NCBI RefSeq assembly: GCF_900636325.1
Contig: NZ_LR134263.1
Location: forward strand, 2,046,001 to 2,110,000
Direction of reading: 5' to 3'
Origin: Staphylococcus delphini
GTDB taxonomy: Bacteria; Bacillota; Bacilli; Staphylococcales; Staphylococcaceae
DNA: 64,000 nt
Under the pieces are notes generated by a model. That model saw nothing but the letters and a program-made list of their open reading frames with translations. It ran no database searches and had not been told where the DNA came from. A program made the position numbers and the translations under genes. Below, piece by piece: positions 9,205-17,407 of the stretch. Numbering within the stretch: the first letter of the stretch is position 1; every line of letters begins with the position of its first letter.

Positions 9205-9621
9205 ACCGCCAAAAAACGACATTTTCAAACCGCTATTGACACATGATAAGTTACATCTCATATTTGGATAAATAGATAAGGATAATGGTGCGGATAAATA
9301 GTTTGTTTTATTTATTGAATTCCTTTCAAAACTCATATGAGAAATATATTTCTCAATGTCATACAATTTGTATATAGTTGTGGTACTTTCGAAAAATATT
9401 CCCAATTGTTTTAATAGATTTTTAATTTCCTCTAAGCTAAGTTCTAAATTCATAGCATTTTCCAAGAATATTTTTAATTGATTTATATCATTTGAATGCT
9501 CAAAAAACAAAAGTATTTCTGTACTTAATTCATCTAACTCATACTCGCCACCACCTAAGATAATAGCAAGTCCACCAAAAAATTCTCTTCTAATTAAATA
9601 TTTATCACTTAATTTAAACAT
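9184..9621 (-). pseudogene. radical SAM peptide maturase, truncated by the IS21 element
   Basis: The first ~127 residues belong to the gene; the last ~18 codons (9184-9241) are IS sequence. Residues about 1-80 look like a small PqqD-type precursor-recognition domain. Residues about 112-127, 'PLSLSIYPNMRCNLSC', are the start of a radical SAM domain of the SPASM type, with C123 and C127 as the first two ligands of CX3CX2C. The insertion removes the third cysteine and all of the barrel, so the product is dead. It starts 8 bases inside the end of the exporter gene with AGGAGG. With the KGDGW precursor upstream, the best guess is a StrB-like KxxxW cyclase. The family call for this fragment is solid, the substrate inference good. 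Confidence 0.8.
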
Positions 9622-10738
9622 CCTTATCCCTCCTTGAAAATGTAAAAATGATGATTCCTGTTAGAATAATCAATCCAGAAATGAAATAACTAAATTTTAT
9701 ACTATGCCTTGAAATGATATATCCGAATAATGGGTCTGAAAAAACAAACATTAAACTCATTACTGTACTCTTTATAGATAACATCGTCGCTCTATTCTCA
9801 TCGGTTGAAATAGAATTAATCATTTTTGAAATCACCATAAAAATCCATCCATTAGCCACTCTTGATAAGCCATATAGAAATAAAAAGAGATAGAAATTAG
9901 AAATACTCATCATGAATAATAACACTGTAAAATATATGAGCGTCATATATAGCACATATTTATTCTCAATATTTCTAAGTTTTTTATTGTATATCTTAGC
10001 GCCAAATATAGGAATGATATTAAACAAAAATATAAGCATGCTAATATATTCAACTTCAATATGCGTTTTTAAATAAGCGGGTAAGTAAACTGATAGTTGC
10101 GGTATCACTAAATATATAAAAGACAAAAATACGTATACATCATAATTTTTTAATATAGAAAACTTAGTATCACGAAATACCGAACGCTTTATTAGTTCTT
10201 TATCTTCAGTCACTTTTGTCTCTTTGATGAATATTAAAAAAGTAAATAAGAGCAACTCAGCTATGTAAGAAATATAAAATGGTGACACCATATTCAACTT
10301 ATATAGATATCCTATCAATATGGCCATGAAAGCATTTGAATATAAATTGATTGTGTTTCCTATTTCAAAGTAAACTTTTTGATCATCTTTATTTAAACTG
10401 TTAATAAGAACAGCCTCAGCTGAACCGGATTTTCCAGACATACCTATCCCGTACAATATTGACCCTATTATTAAAAGATTAAAACTTCTATACGCGATCA
10501 ATATGGCCAATGAAAACATAGTAAAAAGCGATCCAATGTAATAACTTAATTTTTTTGATTTTGTATCAGCAAAATAACCAAATGGAATTTCTGCGACTAT
10601 ATTAGAGGTATAAATAACTGAAAATAAAATCCCAATATGAAAAACATCAATATCAATATCTTTTAAATAGATTAAAAATAAAAAGGTGTAGGCAAGTGTA
10701 AATGAGTTGAAAAGGCGGAATACAATAATTTTTAACAT
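9614..10738 (-). CDS. MFS transporter, probable exporter of the neighbouring peptide
   Basis: A 374-residue polytopic protein with about 11-12 hydrophobic segments. An MFS loop signature is visible early ('IPFGYFADTKSKKLSYYIGSL', about residues 52-72), and again weakly in the second half ('AKIYNKKLRNIENKYVLY'). It lies between the precursor peptide gene and the radical SAM gene, overlapping the latter by 8 bases, so these are one unit. Streptide clusters also carry a membrane transporter gene. Codon use is extremely AT-rich compared with atl or the acyltransferase genes, which suggests transfer. The only good ribosome site, GAGGTG, sits in the 3' arm of the hairpin at 10745-10773. Alternative: a drug-efflux MFS unrelated to the peptide. 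Confidence 0.75.
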   Translation of the reverse strand: MLKIIVFRLFNSFTLAYTFLFLIYLKDIDIDVFHIGILFSVIYTSNIVAEIPFGYFADTKSKKLSYYIGSLFTMFSLAILIAYRSFNLLIIGSILYGIGMSGKSGSAEAVLINSLNKDDQKVYFEIGNTINLYSNAFMAILIGYLYKLNMVSPFYISYIAELLLFTFLIFIKETKVTEDKELIKRSVFRDTKFSILKNYDVYVFLSFIYLVIPQLSVYLPAYLKTHIEVEYISMLIFLFNIIPIFGAKIYNKKLRNIENKYVLYMTLIYFTVLLFMMSISNFYLFLFLYGLSRVANGWIFMVISKMINSISTDENRATMLSIKSTVMSLMFVFSDPLFGYIISRHSIKFSYFISGLIILTGIIIFTFSRRDKDV

Positions 10739-10744
10739 TTTATT

Positions 10745-10773
10745 AAAAGCACCTCACTCGGTGAGGTGCTTTT
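10745..10773 (-). terminator. hairpin between precursor gene and exporter gene (terminator/attenuator)
   Basis: Perfect 13-bp inverted repeat AAAAGCACCTCAC-cga-GTGAGGTGCTTTT on the minus strand, directly after the precursor stop. The T run is short. It would let the precursor mRNA be made in excess over exporter and maturase mRNA. It also holds the GAGGTG that probably serves the exporter start at 10738. Confidence 0.75.
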
Positions 10774-10777
10774 AGAG

Positions 10778-10873
10778 TTATAAATTATCACTCCATCCAT
10801 CGCCTTTAGCAAACGCATTACAACACATTAACTTTCCCAAATCCACCTTTTTGATACTTAATGTAATATTCAT
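10778..10873 (-). CDS. streptide-like (KxxxW) RiPP precursor peptide
   Basis: A 31-residue reading frame with an excellent site, AAAGGAGG, 7 bases before ATG 10873. The first half is a short charged leader; residues 17-18 are Cys-Cys. Residues 22-27 are AKGDGW, followed by SDNL and stop. Streptide of Streptococcus thermophilus is AKGDGWKVM, in which Lys2 and Trp6 are joined by a carbon-carbon bond made by radical SAM enzyme StrB. Here K23 and W27 have that spacing and context. A matching promoter, a following hairpin, an exporter and a (broken) radical SAM gene support a real ribosomally made, modified peptide. The Cys pair has no counterpart in streptide as I remember it. The product's role is unknown; the streptococcal peptides are linked to quorum sensing. 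Confidence 0.85.
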   Translation of the reverse strand: MNITLSIKKVDLGKLMCCNAFAKGDGWSDNL

Positions 10874-10914
10874 AGTTATTCCTCCTTTAATTATCAGATA
10901 TTTCAGACAATTAA

Positions 10915-10944
10915 AGCATAAACATACTTCCCTTAAAATGTCAA
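10915..10944 (-). promoter_or_regulatory. promoter of the RiPP precursor operon
   Basis: On the minus strand TTGACA (10944-10939), 18-base spacer, TATGCT (10920-10915). It lies about 42 bases before the precursor start. No operator repeat is evident around it. Confidence 0.65.
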
Positions 10945-10990
10945 TGATTTTTTCAACCTAATGCTTACTATTTAACGCAGTAGCAGTCTG

Positions 10991-11086
10991 ACTTCGCAAT
11001 GGACACCCTTGTCTTTCGCTAACAGTTCCCACTACCAAGCCTGTAACGGACTTTCACCGTCAAGATGTTACCCATGCCGGGCGCAC
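10991..11086 (-). mobile_element. 96-nt 5' fragment of a group IIC intron
   Basis: Read on the minus strand from 11086 it begins GTGCGCCCGGCATGGGTAAC and continues with 'GACGGTGAAAGTC', 'GGAACTGTTAGCGAAAGAC' and 'AAGGGTGTCC'. This is the same order as the intron 5' end at 63645, and it resembles the Oceanobacillus iheyensis IIC intron. It stops after 'GCGAAGT'. It starts one base beyond the T run of the acyltransferase terminator, exactly where IIC introns like to insert. No open reading frame or 3' end remains. Confidence 0.85.
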
Positions 11087-11087
11087 T

Positions 11088-11121
11088 AAAAAGCGGTCAA
11101 TGGCATTCACCATCAACCGCT
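11088..11121 (-). terminator. intrinsic terminator of the SGNH acyltransferase gene
   Basis: Minus-strand stem AGCGGTTGATGG / CCATTGACCGCT with five T after it. The intron fragment is attached directly downstream. Confidence 0.85.
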
Positions 11122-11126
11122 TCTCT

Positions 11127-12959
11127 TTATTTCGCTTCTGCTTTATTTTTAGGCTTACTCTGATTCGCCTTCATCTCTTTATCCAACTCTGACACGAGCT
11201 TTTGAATACCTGGATGTTCTAAATGTATGCCATCATACGCAAAATATTCCGTATGACCGACACCAACTTTATTCCAATCTACTAGCGTCACATGCTTATG
11301 TTTATCTGCTGCTTTTTTAAGCAATTGATTCACGTGATCTTTATAGTCACGCGGCACTGTCGTATTGATTAAATAAACATCGGCTTTATCAAAATCTTTG
11401 ATAAGTGTTTCTAATTGGGCTTGGTCAAAATCACCATTCGTACCAATCTGAATGACGACCGGTTGCCCTTTTTGATTAAATGACGTATAGTTTCTCGCAA
11501 CCTCTATCGCTGCGCCCATTGAACGACCGACTTGTGCATCAATGGTAGGCTTTTGATAATGCTCATCCAGATAATAGCCCATCCCTACTGTTAAGGAGTC
11601 GCCAATAAAGAGCGGTGATTGCTTTTTAGGATCAAACTTTTCTACTTTTTGTTCCTTTTCAGTTGGATCTTCTGCTGGCTTTTCATTGTCTTTACCATTA
11701 TTTTTATGATTCGTTTGATAACTGCTCGCCTTTTTCTCTTGTTTAGCGAGATAGTCAAATTGACCATTGAGTACTAATGCGGCTGTAACGATAATAGCCA
11801 AAACGATTGGTGTACGAATCACCGTTATCCAAATTTTATCTTTTGAATAGAATGTTTTGAAACCATAGCGTCTGAATGGTGTCTCGATAAATTGATATGA
11901 AATTTCTGCCATCAAAAATGTTAACGCAATGTCAATGATATAAACATAATAGGGATATTGACCTGCCACAAAGTATTGATGTACAAATGTCACGATGACA
12001 TAATGCCATAAATATAAACTGTATGACCTTTTACCGATATACAAAAATACAGGGTTACTCATCACTTTAGCTAATCGCCCATTCGGAAGTACAAGGCTTG
12101 CAATAAGTATCAATGTGAGTAATGAAATACAGTAAAATCCACCGCTATAAAGGATGAATTGCTGTTCGTTTACAAAATAGAATAATGTAAGTAAAGCGAG
12201 TAATGCGATAAGGCCTAGACTATCGATAATGTTAGCCGCAAATTTAGGCGGATGTTCTTTCAATCGAAAAGCTGGCCATATAAATGCAAAAATGACACCT
12301 AGTAATAATGTTTGTAAACGGGTATCTGTCCCAAAATATGTACGTGCATGGTTCGTATCAGGTGTTGTCATATAAAACATTAATACTGCCGACGCAATAG
12401 AAATGATGAAAAACGCGAGTACGATCCATCTTTTTCTTTTAAATATTTTAAAAAATAACGTTAAAACAATTGGGAAAAAGATATAGAATTGTTCCTCAAC
12501 AGCCAATGACCATAAGTGTTTCAATGGCATCGGTTTGAACTGGTCAAAATAGTCTACATCTTGGAAAATGTACCACCAGTTCGATATATATAACAACGCT
12601 GCAATCGCATCCCCTTTGATCGAATGTAAGATTTGAGGAGCAAATAAAACGACGTACAAGACTGATACTAAAGTCACGAATAACATCGCTGGAATTAACC
12701 TTTTAAAACGTTTAATCCAAAAGTTTGCTAAATCGATTGTTTGATAGTTTTCATATTCAAATAATAATAGTGATGTAATTAAATAACCAGAGATCACAAA
12801 AAATGTATCTACACCTAAAAATCCTCCAGCTAGCCACTGTGCATTAAGGTGATAAATAATGATCGCGATCACTGAAATTGCACGCAACCCATCTAGTCCC
12901 GGCAAATACCGTGGTGGATGTTGCAATCGTTTCATTCCAGTAAAATTATGATGTAACAT
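11127..12959 (-). CDS. OatA-like acyltransferase (AT3 membrane domain + SGNH domain)
   Basis: A 610-residue membrane protein. Residues about 15-395 form an acyltransferase-3 domain of about 10-11 membrane segments with 'GLRAISVIAIIIYHL', 'GGFLGVDTFFVISGYLITSLL' and 'LKHLWSLAVEEQFYIFFPI'. A charged linker follows, then an extracellular SGNH hydrolase-like domain from about 450 with 'FIGDSLTVGMG', 'IQIGTNGDF' and 'YFAYDGIHLEHPG' holding Ser, Asn and Asp-x-x-His. This is the layout of OatA, which O-acetylates peptidoglycan MurNAc and gives lysozyme resistance. Staphylococci have more than one such protein, and I cannot say which this is. Single gene, own terminator. Start at ATG 12959 with AGGAGAATG-type spacing. 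Confidence 0.88.
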   Translation of the reverse strand: MLHHNFTGMKRLQHPPRYLPGLDGLRAISVIAIIIYHLNAQWLAGGFLGVDTFFVISGYLITSLLLFEYENYQTIDLANFWIKRFKRLIPAMLFVTLVSVLYVVLFAPQILHSIKGDAIAALLYISNWWYIFQDVDYFDQFKPMPLKHLWSLAVEEQFYIFFPIVLTLFFKIFKRKRWIVLAFFIISIASAVLMFYMTTPDTNHARTYFGTDTRLQTLLLGVIFAFIWPAFRLKEHPPKFAANIIDSLGLIALLALLTLFYFVNEQQFILYSGGFYCISLLTLILIASLVLPNGRLAKVMSNPVFLYIGKRSYSLYLWHYVIVTFVHQYFVAGQYPYYVYIIDIALTFLMAEISYQFIETPFRRYGFKTFYSKDKIWITVIRTPIVLAIIVTAALVLNGQFDYLAKQEKKASSYQTNHKNNGKDNEKPAEDPTEKEQKVEKFDPKKQSPLFIGDSLTVGMGYYLDEHYQKPTIDAQVGRSMGAAIEVARNYTSFNQKGQPVVIQIGTNGDFDQAQLETLIKDFDKADVYLINTTVPRDYKDHVNQLLKKAADKHKHVTLVDWNKVGVGHTEYFAYDGIHLEHPGIQKLVSELDKEMKANQSKPKNKAEAK

Positions 12960-13322
12960 AACAACATTCTCCTAATTGATGATTTATTAAGAAACGATTT
13001 GAAGGTATATGATATTCAATTTACCACAAAATCATTCTAAATAAAACAGAAAATATATGATGTAGCGTCAAAGCTTGATTGCATATCATCACTTGATTTT
13101 CATACGATGATGACACGAGATGTCGAAGCGGCGTATGCTTTGTTCTCGCTTTAACGATGATTTTGAATCCTCTTAATTATTATAAGCTAAATTTTATCTT
13201 TCTCAACACTGTACCTTTCATATTCGTGCAAATGATACTGTTTAATATTCATTTTCTTTGCATTATGAAAAGCGTTTATAATAATCTAATGTTGAGATTT
13301 TAAAAAGGAGACACACAAGATT
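12960..13322. other. divergent intergenic region between two acyltransferase genes
   Basis: About 360 bases of AT-rich sequence without a supportable gene. It should contain the promoters of both flanking genes. I could not define convincing -35/-10 pairs or operators. Confidence 0.4.
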
Positions 13323-14333
13323 ATGGCACAAACTAAAAAGAGAGACGCATTTTTTGATAATGCACGTGCAATCTTAATATTTCTCGTTGTGTTCGGACAC
13401 TTAATACAACCTTATACTGATACACATCCAACGGTGTATGCACTTTATTTAGTCATTTACAGCTTTCATATGCCAACGTTTTTATTTATATCTGGTTACT
13501 TCGCTAAAAATGTCGGACGTGCAGGTTATATCGAAAAAGTCGGCAAAAAATTGTTAGGCCCTTACTTAATCTTTTTCGCATTTTTCTCGATTTATTACTT
13601 TATTACCGGTAAAAATAGTTCACTAGACTTAGATCCATTTGACCCAGTATTTGCGCTTTGGTTTTTATTAACACTCTTTTTCTTCAATGTCATTATTGTC
13701 ATTGTCCGTCAATTCAAACCGATTTATGTGCTTCCGATTGCGATCTTAATTGCAGTATTGGCGGGTTATTCCACTGATGTCAACGGGTATCTGAGTTGGT
13801 CACGTACACTCGTCTTTTTCCCTATTTTTTATATCGGTTACATTATGGATGACAGGTTTAGTCGTTATATCCGATTCAGACGTTTTATGCCAGTATCAGT
13901 GATGGTATTCGTGAGCTTTTTTGTTTTTTATACTTTACATCCTATCGATTCAGATTGGTTACTTGCGAGCTCACCGTATAAAAATATTGAAGGCATCGAA
14001 TTTTTATTTAGCCCATTAAAAAGGTTAAGCTTATATGTCATTATTTTAGGTACGATGTGTGCCTTTCTTAATCTAGTCCCGAGAGCACACCATGTATTTA
14101 CGTATATTGGCTCACGGACGATGTATATCTATTTGCTCCATGGTCTATTTATCGGCGTCATTCGTGGGCATCAAATTTATCCATTTATTGAACAACCTGG
14201 GTTAGGGTTAATCTATAACTTCTTGCTCGCTTGTTTTATCGTTTGGATATGGTCGACTAACATTGTGGCGAAATGGACGAATCCTGCCGTTCATTTACAA
14301 CGCCCTTCTGCATTTAAACCTTATGATCAATAA
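13323..14333 (+). CDS. acyltransferase-3 family membrane protein
   Basis: A 336-residue integral membrane protein with about ten hydrophobic segments. The N-terminus 'RDAFFDNARAILIFLVVFGHLI' and 'IYSFHMPTFLFISGYFAKN' are the AT3 signatures, with the catalytic-type His in 'FGHL' at about residue 32. There is no extracytoplasmic SGNH domain, unlike the divergent neighbour. Such proteins O-acetylate surface sugars (the fucose 4-O-acetylase-like branch). The acceptor is unknown here. AAGGAG box 13 bases before the ATG. Confidence 0.82.
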   Translation: MAQTKKRDAFFDNARAILIFLVVFGHLIQPYTDTHPTVYALYLVIYSFHMPTFLFISGYFAKNVGRAGYIEKVGKKLLGPYLIFFAFFSIYYFITGKNSSLDLDPFDPVFALWFLLTLFFFNVIIVIVRQFKPIYVLPIAILIAVLAGYSTDVNGYLSWSRTLVFFPIFYIGYIMDDRFSRYIRFRRFMPVSVMVFVSFFVFYTLHPIDSDWLLASSPYKNIEGIEFLFSPLKRLSLYVIILGTMCAFLNLVPRAHHVFTYIGSRTMYIYLLHGLFIGVIRGHQIYPFIEQPGLGLIYNFLLACFIVWIWSTNIVAKWTNPAVHLQRPSAFKPYDQ

Positions 14334-14447
14334 ATCATGAAGTTAACATGAGAAGACATCGCCTATAGTCATCACTTTACATTAGATTTTGGCTATACGG
14401 TCGTGTTATTCTAAATGTTAACTTCTCTTTTTTTAGGACGTGATAGG

Positions 14448-15608
14448 ATGAAATTAGAACTCAATACATACGCACAATTTTTAAAAGCACCAAGTATCCG
14501 CCAGTTTTCAAGTAAAATCAATGACATGGACGATGTAATCAATCTAACAATTGGACAACCCGATTTTCACATGCCTGATGTCGTTAAACAAGCGTATCAA
14601 GATGCGATTGCGAATGATTATACAACTTATTCTCACAACAAAGGCCGTCGTGACACACGTGAAGCTGTCGCACATTATTATCAATCCCACTTCAACGTGC
14701 ATTATGATCCAGAAGAAATCATTATTACAAATGGGGCGTCTGAAGCGTTAGACACGGCGCTCCGTTGTATTATTAATCCAGGAGACGAAATTTTATTACC
14801 TGGACCTGTTTATGCGGGCTATATTCCGTTAATTCAAACGTTAGGTGGCGTACCTGTATTTATCGATACACGGGAGACAGGTTTTAAAGTGACACCTGAA
14901 GCAATTCAACAGCATATCACACCACGTTCACGTGCGATATTACTCAACTACCCTTCCAATCCAACTGGAGCAATATTGACGGCTGAAGAAGTGGCAGCTA
15001 TTGTCGACGTATTAAAGGCACACCCTTTATTTGTGATAAGCGATGAAATTTATGCCGAGAACACTTTTGGTCACACGCACACATCTTTCGCGCAATTTGA
15101 TGACATACGTGATCAATTATTGTTAATCAATGGGTTAAGTAAATCTCATTCAGCTACAGGGATACGTATTGGTTTTCTATCAGGTCCACAATACTTAATC
15201 GACAAGTTGACATTTATGCACGCGTACAACTGTATTTGTGCCAACGTACCCGCACAAGTGGCAACCATAGTTGCATTACGTGAAGCCGTCGATGCACCTC
15301 AAGAGATGAACCAAGCCTATGTCGAACGTCGAGATTATCTCATCAACGCATTACAATCGATGGGCTTTCGCTTAGACGGCGTGCCACAGGGGGCATTTTA
15401 TATTTTTCCAAACATCGAAGCCTTTGCCGAAGATGACTTTACCTTCTGTGTCGATGTATTAGAAAATGTAGGCGTTGCGATGGTACCAGGTTCCGCATTT
15501 ACTGATTTTGGTAAAGGCTACGTCCGCATCTCCTACGCTTATGATATGGCACAATTACAAGAAGGTATGGCACGGTTACGACAATATTTGGAATTACGCT
15601 ATAATTAA
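14448..15608 (+). CDS. class I/II PLP-dependent aminotransferase, PatA-like
   Basis: A 386-residue fold-type I aminotransferase. Family motifs: 'NLTIGQPDFHMPDVV' near the start, 'ITNGASEALDTALRCIINPGDEILLPGPVYAGY', 'LNYPSNPTGA', 'VISDEIYAE' and the PLP lysine in 'LINGLSKSHSATGIRIGF'. It is closest in style to PatA/MalY-type enzymes such as B. subtilis PatA (N-acetyl-diaminopimelate aminotransferase); the substrate cannot be read from sequence. ATG 14448 is preceded by AGGA at 9 bases. A longer in-frame start at 14415 lacks a ribosome site. It stands alone, ending at a hairpin terminator. Confidence 0.85.
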   Translation: MKLELNTYAQFLKAPSIRQFSSKINDMDDVINLTIGQPDFHMPDVVKQAYQDAIANDYTTYSHNKGRRDTREAVAHYYQSHFNVHYDPEEIIITNGASEALDTALRCIINPGDEILLPGPVYAGYIPLIQTLGGVPVFIDTRETGFKVTPEAIQQHITPRSRAILLNYPSNPTGAILTAEEVAAIVDVLKAHPLFVISDEIYAENTFGHTHTSFAQFDDIRDQLLLINGLSKSHSATGIRIGFLSGPQYLIDKLTFMHAYNCICANVPAQVATIVALREAVDAPQEMNQAYVERRDYLINALQSMGFRLDGVPQGAFYIFPNIEAFAEDDFTFCVDVLENVGVAMVPGSAFTDFGKGYVRISYAYDMAQLQEGMARLRQYLELRYN

Positions 15609-15623
15609 CTTAATACATGATCA

Positions 15624-15672
15624 AAGTAGCGGATATTGTAAGATTATTCAACAGCAATATCTGCTATTTTTT
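15624..15672 (+). terminator. intrinsic terminator of the aminotransferase gene
   Basis: Stem AGTAGCGGATATT / AATATCTGCTATT with wobbles, loop of about 19 bases, then TTTTTA. Confidence 0.75.
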
Positions 15673-15713
15673 AATGTCACGTTTTATGTTCAAAAAATAT
15701 TCAATGTCAAAAC

Positions 15714-15763
15714 AAAAAGCCCATTCTACTCACTTAATGAATAAAACGGACTTTTCATCTTAC
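15714..15763 (-). terminator. probable terminator of the menF-D-H-B operon
   Basis: Minus-strand AAAGTCCGTTTTATT...AGAATGGGCTTTTT, an imperfect stem with a T run, just 3' of the menB stop. Confidence 0.6.
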
Positions 15764-15780
15764 ATCTTTAAATTAAAGAC

Positions 15781-16599
15781 TTATGGGAATTTAGGAAACT
15801 GATCAAAATCAGGATCACGTTTTTCTTTAAACGCGTCACGGCCTTCTTTCGCTTCATCAGTTGTGTAGTATAACAATGTCGCATCACCAGCGAATTGTTG
15901 TAAACCAGCTAGACCATCTGTATCTGCGTTCATCGCTGCTTTTAAGAAACGTAACGCTGTTGGTGAATGACGCATGATTTCTTTACACCATTGCACTGTT
16001 TCCTCTTCAATGTCAGCAAGTGGTACGACTGTGTTCGCCATACCCATATCCAACGCTTGTTGTGCATCGTATTGACGACATAAGTACCAAATTTCACGTG
16101 CTTTTTTATGGCCGACAATGCGCGCTAAATAACCTGAACCGTAACCAGCATCAAATGAACCTACTTTAGGCCCTGTTTGACCAAATTTTGCATTATCAGC
16201 CGCAATTGTTAAATCACATACGACTTGAAGGACGTTACCGCCACCAATGGCATACCCTTTTACCATCGCGATAACTGGTTTTGGAATGATACGAATTAAA
16301 CGTTGTAAGTCTAACACATTTAAACGTGGAATTTGGTCATCGCCGACATAACCGCCATGGCCACGTACTTTTTGGTCTCCACCAGAACAGAACGCTTTGT
16401 CGCCTTCACCCGTTAATACAATGACACCTACACGTTCGTCATCTCTTGCACGTGTAAATGCATCAATCATTTCTTGTACTGTATTCGGTGTGAATGCATT
16501 ATGTACTTCCGGACGATTAATTGTGACTTTCGCAATCCCTTCAAAAAATTCATATTTGATTTCTTTATATTCTTTTAATGTTTCCCATTGTCTTTCCAT
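15781..16599 (-). CDS. menB: 1,4-dihydroxy-2-naphthoyl-CoA synthase
   Basis: MenB is a crotonase-fold enzyme that closes the second ring of menaquinone from o-succinylbenzoyl-CoA. The 272-residue protein shows '[12 protein letters not shown]'-type sequence early, '[18 protein letters not shown]' (oxyanion region and active-site loop), '[46 protein letters not shown]', and the MenB-typical C-terminus '[17 protein letters not shown]'. ATG 16599 has a very strong GAGGAGGT box; the in-frame start at 16614 would lie upstream of it. It is the last gene of menF-menD-menH-menB, 16 bases after menH. Confidence 0.97.
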   Translation of the reverse strand: MERQWETLKEYKEIKYEFFEGIAKVTINRPEVHNAFTPNTVQEMIDAFTRARDDERVGVIVLTGEGDKAFCSGGDQKVRGHGGYVGDDQIPRLNVLDLQRLIRIIPKPVIAMVKGYAIGGGNVLQVVCDLTIAADNAKFGQTGPKVGSFDAGYGSGYLARIVGHKKAREIWYLCRQYDAQQALDMGMANTVVPLADIEEETVQWCKEIMRHSPTALRFLKAAMNADTDGLAGLQQFAGDATLLYYTTDEAKEGRDAFKEKRDPDFDQFPKFP

Positions 16600-16615
16600 G
16601 GTGGACCTCCTCAAG

Positions 16616-17407
16616 TTAACCTTTTATAAACTCTAATAGTATTGTATCAAATTTAACGCCATCTTCCACATTTACCGTATGACCGACTTGCGGTACGACT
16701 GTCAATTGTGCCTCTGAAAGCACGTCAGACATACGTTCAGCAATATGCACAAACTTTTCATCCCATTCCCCTACGATGAGTTGCACAGGCAATTTCAAAC
16801 TTATTAATTGTGGCCATAAGTTTGGCATATGTCCTGTCCCATAATCACGCAATGCTTTCGCTAATCGCTTCGGTTGTTGCGCAAGTCTCAGCTCGCGAAT
16901 ATGTTGGCGTGTTGTCTCCTTTAAAAACCGCTGTGTTTGGAACAATGGCAATTTTTCCCAATCATTCACAAACACTTCAATGCCCGCAATTTCAAGAACA
17001 CGCGCCCGAGCTGCATCCACTTGTTGACGTTCAAGACGTGCATCATCATCTTCAATTCCAGGTGAGCCGCTTTCTAACACGACACCTGCCAACGCATCTT
17101 GATATTGCAATGCATAAGCTAATGCAACACGCGCCCCCATTGAATAGCCATGAAGGTATAGCGTATAGGCTCCGAACTGTGCCAACACAGCATTTAATTG
17201 CGTACATATCCAGTCAAAATCCCACACAACTTCTTCTGATGATTGATCTTGACCGTGACCAGGTAAATCCACACATAAGACGTGCGCCGCTTGGGTCAAT
17301 GGCTCAATATGAGATGAAAATGTGCGTTGATCACTGATAAAGCCGTGCAAGAGGATGATCATTTTGTTCGTTTCTGACTGTGCTCTATACCAGTTATAAT
17401 GTAACAT
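16616..17407 (-). CDS. menH: SHCHC synthase (alpha/beta hydrolase of menaquinone synthesis)
   Basis: A 263-residue alpha/beta-hydrolase fold protein. '[13 protein letters not shown]' holds the oxyanion-hole HG motif, '[17 protein letters not shown]' the nucleophile Ser, and 'VGEWDEKF' and '[12 protein letters not shown]' the Asp and His of the triad. MenH eliminates pyruvate from the MenD product to give 2-succinyl-6-hydroxy-2,4-cyclohexadiene-1-carboxylate. Its start overlaps the 3' end of menD by 14 bases, so translation is probably coupled. Position between menD and menB makes the assignment firm despite the broad fold. Confidence 0.93.
   Translation of the reverse strand: MLHYNWYRAQSETNKMIILLHGFISDQRTFSSHIEPLTQAAHVLCVDLPGHGQDQSSEEVVWDFDWICTQLNAVLAQFGAYTLYLHGYSMGARVALAYALQYQDALAGVVLESGSPGIEDDDARLERQQVDAARARVLEIAGIEVFVNDWEKLPLFQTQRFLKETTRQHIRELRLAQQPKRLAKALRDYGTGHMPNLWPQLISLKLPVQLIVGEWDEKFVHIAERMSDVLSEAQLTVVPQVGHTVNVEDGVKFDTILLEFIKG

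Larger units (their letters stand above)
7834..9241 (+). mobile_element. degenerate IS21-family insertion sequence
   Basis: The ends are inverted and related: the left begins TGTTGATAGCATTTGAAAAT (7834) and the right end, read inward on the minus strand from 9241, begins TGTCAATAGCGGTTTGAAAA. Both have further internal copies of the end motif, as is usual for IS21 ends. Inside are istA then istB, but istA lacks its 3' part, istB lacks its 5' part, and istB is frameshifted, so the element cannot move itself. No matching target duplication is visible: the left flank reads AAGTTA and the right flank CATGAT. The flanks therefore no longer represent one simple insertion site. The right end cuts a radical SAM gene. 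Confidence 0.85.

Noticed and set aside
9184..9241. Last ~18 codons of the truncated maturase as real protein sequence
   Set aside because: They are read from the IS21 terminus (TGTCAATAGCGG repeats) and have no relation to radical SAM proteins.
15617..15802. Short plus-strand frames after the aminotransferase gene
   Set aside because: They span the aminotransferase terminator and the men operon terminator, and have no ribosome site.
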